From an uncultured Cryptobacterium sp. (GTDB lineage: Bacteria; Actinomycetota; Coriobacteriia; Coriobacteriales; Eggerthellaceae): a stretch of DNA of 8,933 nt. The stretch lies in assembly GCA_900554685.1 (NCBI GenBank), contig USIG01000066.1, forward strand, positions 1 to 8,933, written 5' to 3'. Position numbers and translations under genes: made by a program. Under the pieces are notes generated by a model. It ran no database searches. It saw only the letters and a list, made by a program, of their open reading frames with translations, and was not told the origin of the DNA. Positions 1 to 6,376 of the stretch are shown piece by piece (within the stretch, counting starts at the first letter, position 1; the number at the start of each line of letters is the position of its first letter).

Positions 1-2079
1 GAAAGCGATACGGTAAATATCGTCGATGTGAGCAGCGATACCCTTGCAGTAGACCCTAAATCATTTGAAGTAATCAATGCCACCACAGGAGACCCCATTC
101 CTTTTGAAATTGATGCCTCAAAAATGGCCGACAACATCATCACTGTTAAGGTCCCTGACGAGACGTATGTAAAAATTACCTATAATGCCCAGGTACTTGG
201 CATGACCGGAAAAACAGTGCTGGTAGGCAACAGTGCTTATTTTGAAGGGCACGAACGAACAATGGGCTCTAATACCATTTCGCAAACGGTTCAGGTTCTT
301 AAAGCAACAGGCCAATCGGTAAGTGAGCCAATGATCTGGTTTTCAAAGCGTAATGAAACCGCCCTTGCCCTAGGTGGTGCTCAGTTTGATCTGTACGCCT
401 ACAACAATTCTAGCGATAACGCCGAAGACGCTTCTTCATGGGACCTTATTAAAAGCGGTCTAACTTCAACAGGTGATACTGCCTCAAAAGGCATAAAGGT
501 AGAATCCCTTAAACTTGGCACACTCTATAAATTGGTAGAAACTTCCGCTCCTGCAGGCTACGTACTTAACCCTAACCCCTATTACTTTAGCCTCTACGGC
601 ACCGACGACGAAGAGACACCCGTACCAGCCTATCCTGCCAACATTGCAGAACATAAAATGTTCCAAGGTCCCTCAGGATCAACTCTTGCGGCCTACAATC
701 AACCCTACACCACAGTAAAATTCGCAAAAATGAGCGATGACGGTGTGCAACTCGAAGGAGCAAAGCTCGAAGTTCATCAAAGTGACGGGACTCTTGCAAC
801 TGATAGCTTAGGCAATTCGGTACTTATGACAACAAAAGCCTCTGAGCCAAATGAATTTTCCTTAGCGCCTGGAGAATATAGCCTGGTGGAAACTGAAGCA
901 CCGACAGGATACGAAATCGGAAAAGAAGAACACTTCACGGTACTAGGCAATGCAGAGCGCAGTGTAACTGAGCAAGGAAAACCAGTTTCTGTTGTCACTT
1001 TGACTAATTCCAGCAAAAAGACCTCTCTTACCGTAACAAAACAATGGAGGGATGCTGACAATATTTTCCTTTCTCGTCCCAACCAGATTGAAGTACAGCT
1101 CTATAAAAACAACCAACCCGCCGACCAAGGACATGTTTTCATTACTTCTGAAGGAAAAGATGGACTTTTAGGGACCGATGATGACTGGAGTACGACATTT
1201 GAAAATCTCAATGTAATGGAGCAAGGAAAACCGGTAAGCTATTCCGTAAAGGAAGTCAACGTATCTTTCGGATATGAAGTTTCCTACCCGGAAAACACCG
1301 AAGCGGTTTCAACGAATACCGAAGATAGTTTGGCGCTTGTTATTACCAATACGTTAGTTGCGCCTCCCACCACAATCCCTGTCCAAAAGAATTGGATCGA
1401 CGAAAATAATAGCCACACTCTCCGTCCAGAAAGCATTACTGTCCATCTCTTTGCTGACGGAACCGACACAGGGCAAACACTAAAGTTGTACGCTGAAGGC
1501 CCCGATGGCATAAAAGACACCGAAGATGATTGGACAGGAGAATTCAAAAATGTGAATCTCCTCAAAGATGGCGAACTTATCTCATACACCCTCCGTGAAG
1601 ATGATTGTGAAAACTACCATCTTGTCGAAAACCCTCCGCAAGAAAAGCCAGCAGAAAACTCTGAGAATCTGGAAGCAACAGATATAACAGAGACAAGAGA
1701 CGCACTAAACGCGCTAGAGACAACAAATGCGCTAGAGACGGTAGACGCGGTAAATGCAGCAGGCACCCTCACCTCTGATAACGCCGTTTTTATTGATGAA
1801 GTTTCTCTTGAGAATGGCAGCTTTACCCTAACAAATCTCTTTGTCGATAATCAAACAGAAGATAGGCCTACTCCCACACCAGATCCTTCATCTTCATCCG
1901 ATACGACAAACAATAATACGACTTCGCTTAGTGCAAAGGACGACCAGCAAGACAAAGTTACACCACCAAAAACAAGCGATCCGCTTTTCCTTGGCGCTAC
2001 GATAATCCTTGGTGCGTTAGGAATTGGCGCTCTTGCTTTAGTGCTTCTTGTATACCCAAAAAAGAAAAAGAACCTTTAA
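1..2079 (+). CDS. LPXTG-like cell-wall-anchored SpaA/CnaB repeat surface protein (5' end outside window)
   Basis: A secreted adhesin or pilin-like protein, probably linked covalently to the wall by a sortase. The frame is open from base 1, so the true start and signal peptide lie upstream; the in-frame GTG at 28 is not convincing. 692 residues are visible. In order: a D2/pilin-like beta domain (about bases 40-300); two SpaA-type domains (about 330-705 and 710-1010), each with a VETxAPxGY strand; two CnaB domains (about 1024-1350 and 1375-1836); a Pro/Ser/Thr/Asn-rich stalk (about 1840-1960); a sorting signal PPKTS (1963-1977), a hydrophobic helix and a KKKK tail. Isopeptide-type Lys/Glu/Asn sets can be seen in all four domains, at codons 346/538/697, 727/889/1006, 1039/1252/1348 and 1387/1597/1834. 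The sorting motif departs from LPXTG at its first and last positions. The last CnaB domain carries a long insert. Ligand unknown. The gene ends with a strong hairpin terminator. Confidence 0.9.
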   Translation, partial: ESDTVNIVDVSSDTLAVDPKSFEVINATTGDPIPFEIDASKMADNIITVKVPDETYVKITYNAQVLGMTGKTVLVGNSAYFEGHERTMGSNTISQTVQVLKATGQSVSEPMIWFSKRNETALALGGAQFDLYAYNNSSDNAEDASSWDLIKSGLTSTGDTASKGIKVESLKLGTLYKLVETSAPAGYVLNPNPYYFSLYGTDDEETPVPAYPANIAEHKMFQGPSGSTLAAYNQPYTTVKFAKMSDDGVQLEGAKLEVHQSDGTLATDSLGNSVLMTTKASEPNEFSLAPGEYSLVETEAPTGYEIGKEEHFTVLGNAERSVTEQGKPVSVVTLTNSSKKTSLTVTKQWRDADNIFLSRPNQIEVQLYKNNQPADQGHVFITSEGKDGLLGTDDDWSTTFENLNVMEQGKPVSYSVKEVNVSFGYEVSYPENTEAVSTNTEDSLALVITNTLVAPPTTIPVQKNWIDENNSHTLRPESITVHLFADGTDTGQTLKLYAEGPDGIKDTEDDWTGEFKNVNLLKDGELISYTLREDDCENYHLVENPPQEKPAENSENLEATDITETRDALNALETTNALETVDAVNAAGTLTSDNAVFIDEVSLENGSFTLTNLFVDNQTEDRPTPTPDPSSSSDTTNNNTTSLSAKDDQQDKVTPPKTSDPLFLGATIILGALGIGALALVLLVYPKKKKNL
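1709..1744 (+). repeat. 18-nt tandem repeat inside the last CnaB domain
   Basis: Two 18-nt units share the core GCGCTAGAGAC at 1711-1721 and 1729-1739. They are translated as successive NALETT/NALETV units, followed by a degenerate DAVNA unit. The repeat lies in a low-complexity insert between the Glu strand and the Asn strand of the second CnaB domain, and the period is a whole number of codons, so copy-number change would keep the frame. Confidence 0.7.
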
Positions 2080-2084
2080 ACAAC

Positions 2085-2133
2085 AAAGAGCAACGCACCT
2101 TCATGCGTTGCTCTTTCTAGTGTTGCTCTTTTT
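2085..2133 (+). terminator. Strong intrinsic terminator of the surface-protein gene, possibly bidirectional
   Basis: A perfect 13-bp stem (2085-2097 with 2104-2116) encloses a 6-nt loop and starts 5 nt after the stop codon. The right-arm sequence GTTGCTCTTT recurs at 2122-2131 and runs into a T run at 2129-2133, so the left arm can pair with either copy. Read on the minus strand, the hairpin is followed by a T-rich stretch and could also stop transcripts of the convergent ribokinase gene, about 95 nt past its stop codon. Confidence 0.85.
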
Positions 2134-2211
2134 ATACGAGATAAACGTTTGTGTGAGATCAAAAACTAATCGACCTAAAGTACCAACCTATACAGCACTA
2201 AGCACAGTACA

Positions 2212-3108
2212 CTACAGTTCATTCAAGTAAGGAATAGACTGTTGAGCCCCCACTTTCGTTGTAGCAAGAGCTGATGCCTTCGTTGCAATTTCAAGCGAGG
2301 CATCAATAGGTAAACCACGCGAATACCCCGCAACCAAAGCACCAATATAGGTATCCCCTGCACAGGTGGTATCAATCGCAGGCACCGGAGAAGGAACCGA
2401 CTCAAAAAAGCGTCCCTGAGACCACACCATCGAGCCACGCTCTCCTAAGGTGATAGCTATGCTTCCAATTCCAGCATCCGTTAACTGCTTCATTGCGCGA
2501 CGGGCTGATGTTTCATCCTCGGGATAAATGCCGGTAAGCATTTCGCATTCACCTTCATTTACCACTACTAAATCAAGATGAGGCAAAACCCATTCTGGCA
2601 ATTTACGGGCAGGAGCCGGATTCACCACCGTATACATGCCGCGCTCGTGAGCATTAACCAACGCTTGCATGGTGGTATCAAAATCGCACTCGAGCTGACA
2701 AAGGAACACATCGCCACCTTCAGCAAGATCATCAAGTGCCTCTTTGACCTCTTCGAAGGTGGTTGAATAGTTTGCTCCCGAGTCGATCGTAATAAAGTTA
2801 TCGCCTTTCACGCGTGTAATAAGCGCAACACCTGTCGGACACTTCACTGATCGGGCAATATACTCGCACTGAACACCCTGCTCAGCAAGGGCGGCGATCA
2901 TCTGATCGCCGAAAGCATCTTCCCCGACAGCACCAAGCATCACAACCGGAGCGCCCAATTTCGAAGCAGCAACAGCCTGGTTTGCCCCTTTTCCACCAGG
3001 ATTCGTAAGAAAACCATTTCCGATAATAGTTTCCCCCAGTGTAGGCATATGGTCGCTTTCGATTGAAAGATCCATGTTCAAGCTGCCAAAAACAATAACT
3101 TTGCTCAT
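2212..3108 (-). CDS. rbsK: Ribokinase (PfkB family)
   Basis: Cytosolic ATP:D-ribose 5-phosphotransferase that makes ribose-5-phosphate. At 298 residues it is close to the usual ribokinase length. The N-terminal GSLNMD gives the sugar-contacting Asn11 and Asp13; the first PfkB signature GGKGANQ is at 38-44; Glu140 sits in QLE, matching the ribose-site Glu; the second signature DTTCAGDTYIGAL (246-258) contains the catalytic base Asp252. E. coli-type enzymes usually have AAGDTF where this one has CAGDTY. The ATG at 3106-3108 has a strong GAGGAG ribosome binding site about 8 nt upstream. It is the last gene of the nucleoside hydrolase-MFS-kinase operon, 53 nt after the transporter stop, so its substrate is most likely the ribose released by the hydrolase. 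Another PfkB activity (deoxyribokinase or nucleoside kinase) cannot be excluded. Confidence 0.9.
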   Translation of the reverse strand: MSKVIVFGSLNMDLSIESDHMPTLGETIIGNGFLTNPGGKGANQAVAASKLGAPVVMLGAVGEDAFGDQMIAALAEQGVQCEYIARSVKCPTGVALITRVKGDNFITIDSGANYSTTFEEVKEALDDLAEGGDVFLCQLECDFDTTMQALVNAHERGMYTVVNPAPARKLPEWVLPHLDLVVVNEGECEMLTGIYPEDETSARRAMKQLTDAGIGSIAITLGERGSMVWSQGRFFESVPSPVPAIDTTCAGDTYIGALVAGYSRGLPIDASLEIATKASALATTKVGAQQSIPYLNEL

Positions 3109-3111
3109 TAC

Positions 3112-3133
3112 AAACTCTCCTCGTAAAGAGTTT
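3112..3133 (-). promoter_or_regulatory. Hairpin over the ribokinase ribosome binding site
   Basis: On the minus strand, AAACTCT and AGAGTTT form a perfect 7-bp stem around the 8-nt loop TTACGAGG. The Shine-Dalgarno GAGGAGAG is split between the loop and the downstream arm, ending 3 nt before the ATG. This could dampen or tune ribokinase translation relative to the upstream operon genes. The structure is seen in the sequence; the function is inferred. Confidence 0.4.
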
Positions 3134-3161
3134 CCAAAAGGAATTATCTTAAACCCTTGTT

Positions 3162-4580
3162 TTAGCTCTGATCAGCTTCGCTTTCCTTAGGAATAAGGAA
3201 AGAAACCAGCAGCGCTAAACCAAGCAAAATAGCTGCCGCAATCATGGAGGCAGAATATCCTGCTGCTGCCCCACTTGAAAGCGTTACCGCATTCATTGCT
3301 GCATACAGTACGGCATAACTCAAACCTGCACCCAAGTTGAAAGCGCCCGCATTCATACCAGGCAGATAGCCAGGGTTATCCTTAGGAGAAAGCACGATAC
3401 CTAAACCGTTGAGCATAATGTTTGCAGTACCCGCATAAGCAATACCAAGCACAACAGAGATAACAACCAGCGCAGCAACGCTTGGAGAATTTGCGATAAA
3501 GATACCAAAAAGAGCACCCAAAATACTTACTACCAAACCGCCACGGAGCACCTTATGGTAGCCAAATTTGCTTGCCAGGATACCTGCAATAGGGCCAAAG
3601 CAAAGACCCAACAATGCGTAAGGAGTAAGTGTGGCAAACGAAACAACATCGGCGCCAAGGTTGATACCCATAGCCTCGTCTTGTGCGATAGCAGGAACAA
3701 CACCGTTCATAACCGCAAAAACACCCGTCATGGTAAGAAGCGTCGTAAGCAACAAGCCCCAGGTTCTACGCTGACGCAGATAGTGGGTTGAAACCATAGG
3801 TGCTTTCTTTTTCTTTTCGATATTCCAAAACGCAATGAAAAACACCGCAGCGATAACGACCAAAAGAGCGATCATTGGCCAATTTGCATCGGCAAGCTTT
3901 TGGATTTCGTTGGTTACCAAATAGGCTGACAAGAATGCAATACCAAGGGTAATAACACCAGCCCAGTCCATCTTTGGAGTTTCATCAGCATAGCTTTCCT
4001 TGGTGCAGGCCAAAATGAGAATAACAGCAAGTGCAGCTACCACAGCCATGGTGATAAAGACCGAACGGAAACCGAAGTTGCCTGCCAGCCAGCCGCCCAA
4101 GATTGCGTCAACGCCAGCAATACCGCCATTTACCGAGGTAAGAATAGCCATCAAACGCGTATAGCGAGCTTCCTGAGTTACCTGAGTATGCAGCATGATC
4201 AAACACATAGGAACAACAGGACCAGCGACACCCTGCATTACGCGACCGATGAGCAAAACAGTTACATTAGGAGCTAAAGCACTGATAACACAGCCGATAC
4301 CCGTAATGGCAAGCATGCCAGTAAGTACTTTCTTGCGTCCTGCCAAGTCAGCCAAACGAGGAAGGAACAAAGAGAACAATGCAGCTGCCGTAAAGAATAC
4401 CGTCTGGGTATTACCAATCTCTACTGCAGTAGTATTGAGTTCAATCTCCATAGCAACAAGTGCAGGAGAAAGCATAGAAGCATTCAGCTGAAAAGCGAAA
4501 ATTGCAACAAGCAGCGCTGCCATCAATGCAACAATTGACTTGCCGCCTTCATCGAGCATTTTTTCGTTTGTGGTTGACAT
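3162..4580 (-). CDS. MFS transporter, DHA2-like 14-helix type, probable nucleoside or sugar permease
   Basis: Integral membrane secondary transporter of 472 residues with about 14 hydrophobic helices. The cytoplasmic MFS motif A (LADLAGRKKV, about residues 76-85) follows helix 2, and an arginine-containing helix 4 (GRVMQGVAGPVVP, about 113-125) resembles motif B. The two extra central helices place it with DHA2-like proteins, which are often annotated as drug exporters. Its position between nucleoside hydrolase and ribokinase argues instead for uptake of a nucleoside or ribose; the substrate cannot be read from the sequence. I chose the ATG at 4578-4580, 7 nt after the hydrolase stop. The best Shine-Dalgarno, AAAGGA at 4596-4601, lies 15 nt upstream within the last hydrolase codons, which is rather far. 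A TTG at 4595 would extend the protein by 5 residues but touches that Shine-Dalgarno. Translational coupling to the hydrolase is likely. Confidence 0.85.
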   Translation of the reverse strand: MSTTNEKMLDEGGKSIVALMAALLVAIFAFQLNASMLSPALVAMEIELNTTAVEIGNTQTVFFTAAALFSLFLPRLADLAGRKKVLTGMLAITGIGCVISALAPNVTVLLIGRVMQGVAGPVVPMCLIMLHTQVTQEARYTRLMAILTSVNGGIAGVDAILGGWLAGNFGFRSVFITMAVVAALAVILILACTKESYADETPKMDWAGVITLGIAFLSAYLVTNEIQKLADANWPMIALLVVIAAVFFIAFWNIEKKKKAPMVSTHYLRQRRTWGLLLTTLLTMTGVFAVMNGVVPAIAQDEAMGINLGADVVSFATLTPYALLGLCFGPIAGILASKFGYHKVLRGGLVVSILGALFGIFIANSPSVAALVVISVVLGIAYAGTANIMLNGLGIVLSPKDNPGYLPGMNAGAFNLGAGLSYAVLYAAMNAVTLSSGAAAGYSASMIAAAILLGLALLVSFLIPKESEADQS

Positions 4581-4587
4581 GTGAAAC

Positions 4588-5529
4588 TTAGCCAATCCTT
4601 TCTATTGCATCGGTTACTAAATCCCAAAACTTATCAAAATCAAGTTTTGTTGCTACTTGTGTGTTGCACTCTTCTGCGCTGGGTTCAGGACCGCGAAGGT
4701 CTGCAACCGTCATGCCGAGAGTCAATTCACTGTGAATTTCTACATCCAAAGGACAGCGGCGTGTTTGTACCACTGAAGGATCGATAAGATACGCAACCGT
4801 GCAAGGATCATGAACGGGAGGATCGACAAAGTCTTGATTGTCTTGGTAAGTTTGACGGAAGAAGTCCATCAAGCCGCTTACAAAATGGGCTAAAGGGGTG
4901 CCAATTTCTTCGATACGCTTTTGTACTTCGGGAGTACAGAGAGCCTGATGAGTAAGATCAAGTCCAACCATGGTCAAAGGCCAAGGTTCATTAAAAACGA
5001 TATGTGCCGCTTCGGGATCAACCTTGATGTTGAATTCGGCAACAGCGCTCCAGTTTGCCTCATGGTAGCCGCCACCCATAAGAACAACTTCTTTAACCCT
5101 ATCAACGATTTTGGGTTCTAGACGGCAGGCTAGAGCAATATTGGTTAAGGGGCCTGTTGGTACCAGCGTAATTGTGCCTGGCTCCGATTCCATGATGGTT
5201 TTAATAAGGTAATTTACCGCATGCATTTCCTCAAGCGGACGGCTTGGCTCAGGCAACTCAACACCGTCAAGGCCGGTTTCACCATGAATAGAAGCAGCTA
5301 CTTCTTGAGGACGAACAAGAGGCCTATCGCATCCAGCATAAACAGGGATAGAAGTTGCATGGGCCTTTTCTAAAACTGCTCGAGCATTGTACGTTACTTT
5401 TTCAAGGCTTTGGTTGCCTCCTACCGTAGTAACGCCAATAAGTTCGATTTCGGGATTACCGAGCGCTAAAAGAATTGCAACCGCATCGTCATGGCCTGGA
5501 TCGCAATCAAGAATGATCTTTTTAGGCAC
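4588..5529 (-). CDS. Inosine-uridine preferring nucleoside hydrolase (IUNH family)
   Basis: Hydrolyses the N-glycosidic bond of ribonucleosides to give free base and ribose, in the cytosol. At 313 residues it is the typical family length. The N-terminal DCDPGHDDA (residues 8-16) is the Ca2+-binding aspartate cluster of the family; PTGPLTNIAL, MGGGY and EFNIKVDPEA follow in the expected order; VHDP gives His240 and Asp241, matching the conserved active-site His and metal-binding Asp. Base specificity (RihA-, RihB- or RihC-like) cannot be decided here. The start is GTG at 5527-5529 with a purine-rich AAGGGGG about 7 nt upstream. It is the first gene of the salvage operon, with the transporter beginning 7 nt after its stop. 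Its start-codon region has a strong complement in the upstream leader, described separately. Confidence 0.92.
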   Translation of the reverse strand: MPKKIILDCDPGHDDAVAILLALGNPEIELIGVTTVGGNQSLEKVTYNARAVLEKAHATSIPVYAGCDRPLVRPQEVAASIHGETGLDGVELPEPSRPLEEMHAVNYLIKTIMESEPGTITLVPTGPLTNIALACRLEPKIVDRVKEVVLMGGGYHEANWSAVAEFNIKVDPEAAHIVFNEPWPLTMVGLDLTHQALCTPEVQKRIEEIGTPLAHFVSGLMDFFRQTYQDNQDFVDPPVHDPCTVAYLIDPSVVQTRRCPLDVEIHSELTLGMTVADLRGPEPSAEECNTQVATKLDFDKFWDLVTDAIERIG

Positions 5530-5652
5530 GTTAATTCCCCCTTCCCTCTAACAAATCCGTACGGAGATGGCTTAAATGTTTTGCAGCCAAACGGTAAGTT
5601 TAACGTAATATTTACAGGAGGGAAATGGTTTGAATTGCGTGCCTAAAAGGAT
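5520..5652 (-). promoter_or_regulatory. Leader segment complementary to the nucleoside hydrolase start region
   Basis: On the minus strand, TTTTAGGCACG (5638-5648) is an exact 11-nt complement of CGTGCCTAAAA (5520-5530), which contains the GTG start and codons 2-4 of the hydrolase. A further AATTC/GAATT match across a small bulge and a 3-bp match beyond one mismatch bring the possible pairing to about 19 bp. A transcript that includes the leader could fold the start codon into a helix. It may equally be a relic inverted duplication of the start region. No known riboswitch class was recognised. Confidence 0.4.
5556..5565. promoter_or_regulatory. Palindrome TCCGTACGGA, candidate operator of the salvage operon
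   Basis: A perfect 10-bp palindrome whose near edge is 26 nt upstream of the hydrolase GTG. It is short, and no regulator gene lies beside it, so its role as an operator is only a suggestion. Confidence 0.25.
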
Positions 5653-5707
5653 ATCCACACGGCTTTAAAGCAGCCTACAAGGCTCCCTAATGCCACATTA
5701 TTTCACC

Positions 5708-5713
5708 TGTCAA
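5708..5713 (-). promoter_or_regulatory. Possible -35 box (TTGACA) after the flavodoxin gene
   Basis: A consensus TTGACA lies just after the flavodoxin stop, pointing toward the nucleoside hydrolase operon. No good -10 hexamer is found at 16-18 nt, so the call is weak. If used, the transcript would include the anti-start leader element at 5633-5652. Confidence 0.2.
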
Positions 5714-5718
5714 AAAGA

Positions 5719-6195
5719 TTATGCCTGGTCCAAAGCCCAATTGCGAAGAGCTTCATCGCTTTGGTGACCATTGAGCACTTTGCCCTGCCTTACAACAGAG
5801 CCCTTTGCAATTTCCTGCATACGAACAGGAGCTTTTCCTAGACCGCTTCCGCCACTCGTTGCAAAAGGAACAATTGTTTTACCCTCAAAATCATATGCCT
5901 CCAAAAAGGTATCTATAATACGTGGTTCCACATACCACCAGATTGGAAAGCCAATGAATACCGTATCGTAGCGATCCATGTTTTCTACTTGGGTTGCCAG
6001 AGCAGGACGGCAAGCGTCGTCATTCATTTCGATAGAACTGCGACTTGTTCTGTCATTCCAATTCAAATCTGCCTGAGTGTAGGATTCTTTTGGTTGAATT
6101 TCAAAAACATCAGCCCCAATTGCTTCAGCTAAACGCTTTGCTACACGGGCGGTAGTTCCAGAAGCAGAAAAATATGCAACTAACTGAGCAGCCAT
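5719..6195 (-). CDS. Flavodoxin (Flavodoxin_4-like, FMN binding)
   Basis: Small cytosolic electron-transfer or quinone/flavin-reductase-like protein of 158 residues. The N-terminal strand and loop YFSASGTTARVA (about residues 8-19) match the FMN phosphate-binding loop; FIGFPIWWYVEPRI (mid-protein) is the aromatic loop typical of this family, followed by PFATSGGSGLGKA, another FMN-proximal loop. The ATG at 6193-6195 has AAAGGA 6 nt upstream. It is divergent from the HD-domain gene and shares a 181-nt control region with two dyads. The gap of 189 nt to the nucleoside hydrolase makes joint transcription possible but unproven. Redox partner unknown. Confidence 0.88.
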   Translation of the reverse strand: MAAQLVAYFSASGTTARVAKRLAEAIGADVFEIQPKESYTQADLNWNDRTSRSSIEMNDDACRPALATQVENMDRYDTVFIGFPIWWYVEPRIIDTFLEAYDFEGKTIVPFATSGGSGLGKAPVRMQEIAKGSVVRQGKVLNGHQSDEALRNWALDQA

Positions 6196-6236
6196 GAAAC
6201 GTCCTTTCTCTTCATCACTCTCGAACTTCTTACACG

Positions 6237-6258
6237 TATTATTATGACACTAATAATA
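6237..6258. promoter_or_regulatory. 22-bp inverted repeat overlapping the probable flavodoxin promoter
   Basis: Perfect 8-bp arms TATTATTA (6237-6244) and TAATAATA (6251-6258) flank TGACAC. A -10-like CATAAT on the minus strand (6246-6241) falls inside it, with a weak TTACTA -35 at 6269-6264. This suggests a repressor-type operator for the flavodoxin gene, though AT-rich chance symmetry is possible. Confidence 0.4.
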
Positions 6259-6264
6259 TATTTT

Positions 6265-6281
6265 AGTAACGTTTTGTTACT
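6265..6281. promoter_or_regulatory. Dyad AGTAAC-N5-GTTACT, candidate operator
   Basis: Perfect 6-bp arms separated by 5 nt, a size usual for dimeric winged-helix or TetR-like regulators. It overlaps the weak -35 box proposed for the flavodoxin gene and lies about 60 nt upstream of the HD gene's TATAAT box. No regulator gene is present in the window. Confidence 0.45.
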
Positions 6282-6338
6282 TTTTCATAGTTCCTTCGTT
6301 TTATAGCGTATGACCCTCCAAAACAGCTCAATCGCCCT

Positions 6339-6344
6339 TATAAT
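6339..6344 (+). promoter_or_regulatory. -10 box TATAAT of the HD-domain gene
   Basis: A consensus -10 hexamer lies 32 nt before the ATG. No clear -35 is seen at 16-18 nt (CTCCAA at 17 nt), so it may need an activator or be weak. The predicted leader is about 25 nt, and the Shine-Dalgarno AGGATGAG (6366-6373) ends 3 nt from the ATG. Confidence 0.45.
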
Positions 6345-6376
6345 GACTACAAATTAAACGATCTTAGGATGAGCTT

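Noticed and set aside
28..30. GTG as the start of the surface protein
   Set aside because: The frame is open to base 1, no ribosome binding site precedes it, and a secreted protein would need a signal peptide, which is absent here.
777..1082. Antisense 101-codon frame within the surface protein
   Set aside because: A shadow frame opposite a clearly conserved coding region; no ribosome binding site or recognisable protein.
1709..1744. CRISPR or mobile-element repeat
   Set aside because: Only two 18-nt in-frame units without spacers; it is a coding low-complexity repeat.
2048..2230. Plus-strand 60-codon frame
   Set aside because: It runs from inside the surface-protein tail through the terminator hairpin into the ribokinase end; composition is not coding-like.
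5639..5668. Tiny plus-strand frame from GTG 5639 resembling the hydrolase start
   Set aside because: It ends after nine codons, and its SD-like AGGAGGG is 16 nt away; better explained as the inverted copy of the hydrolase start region.
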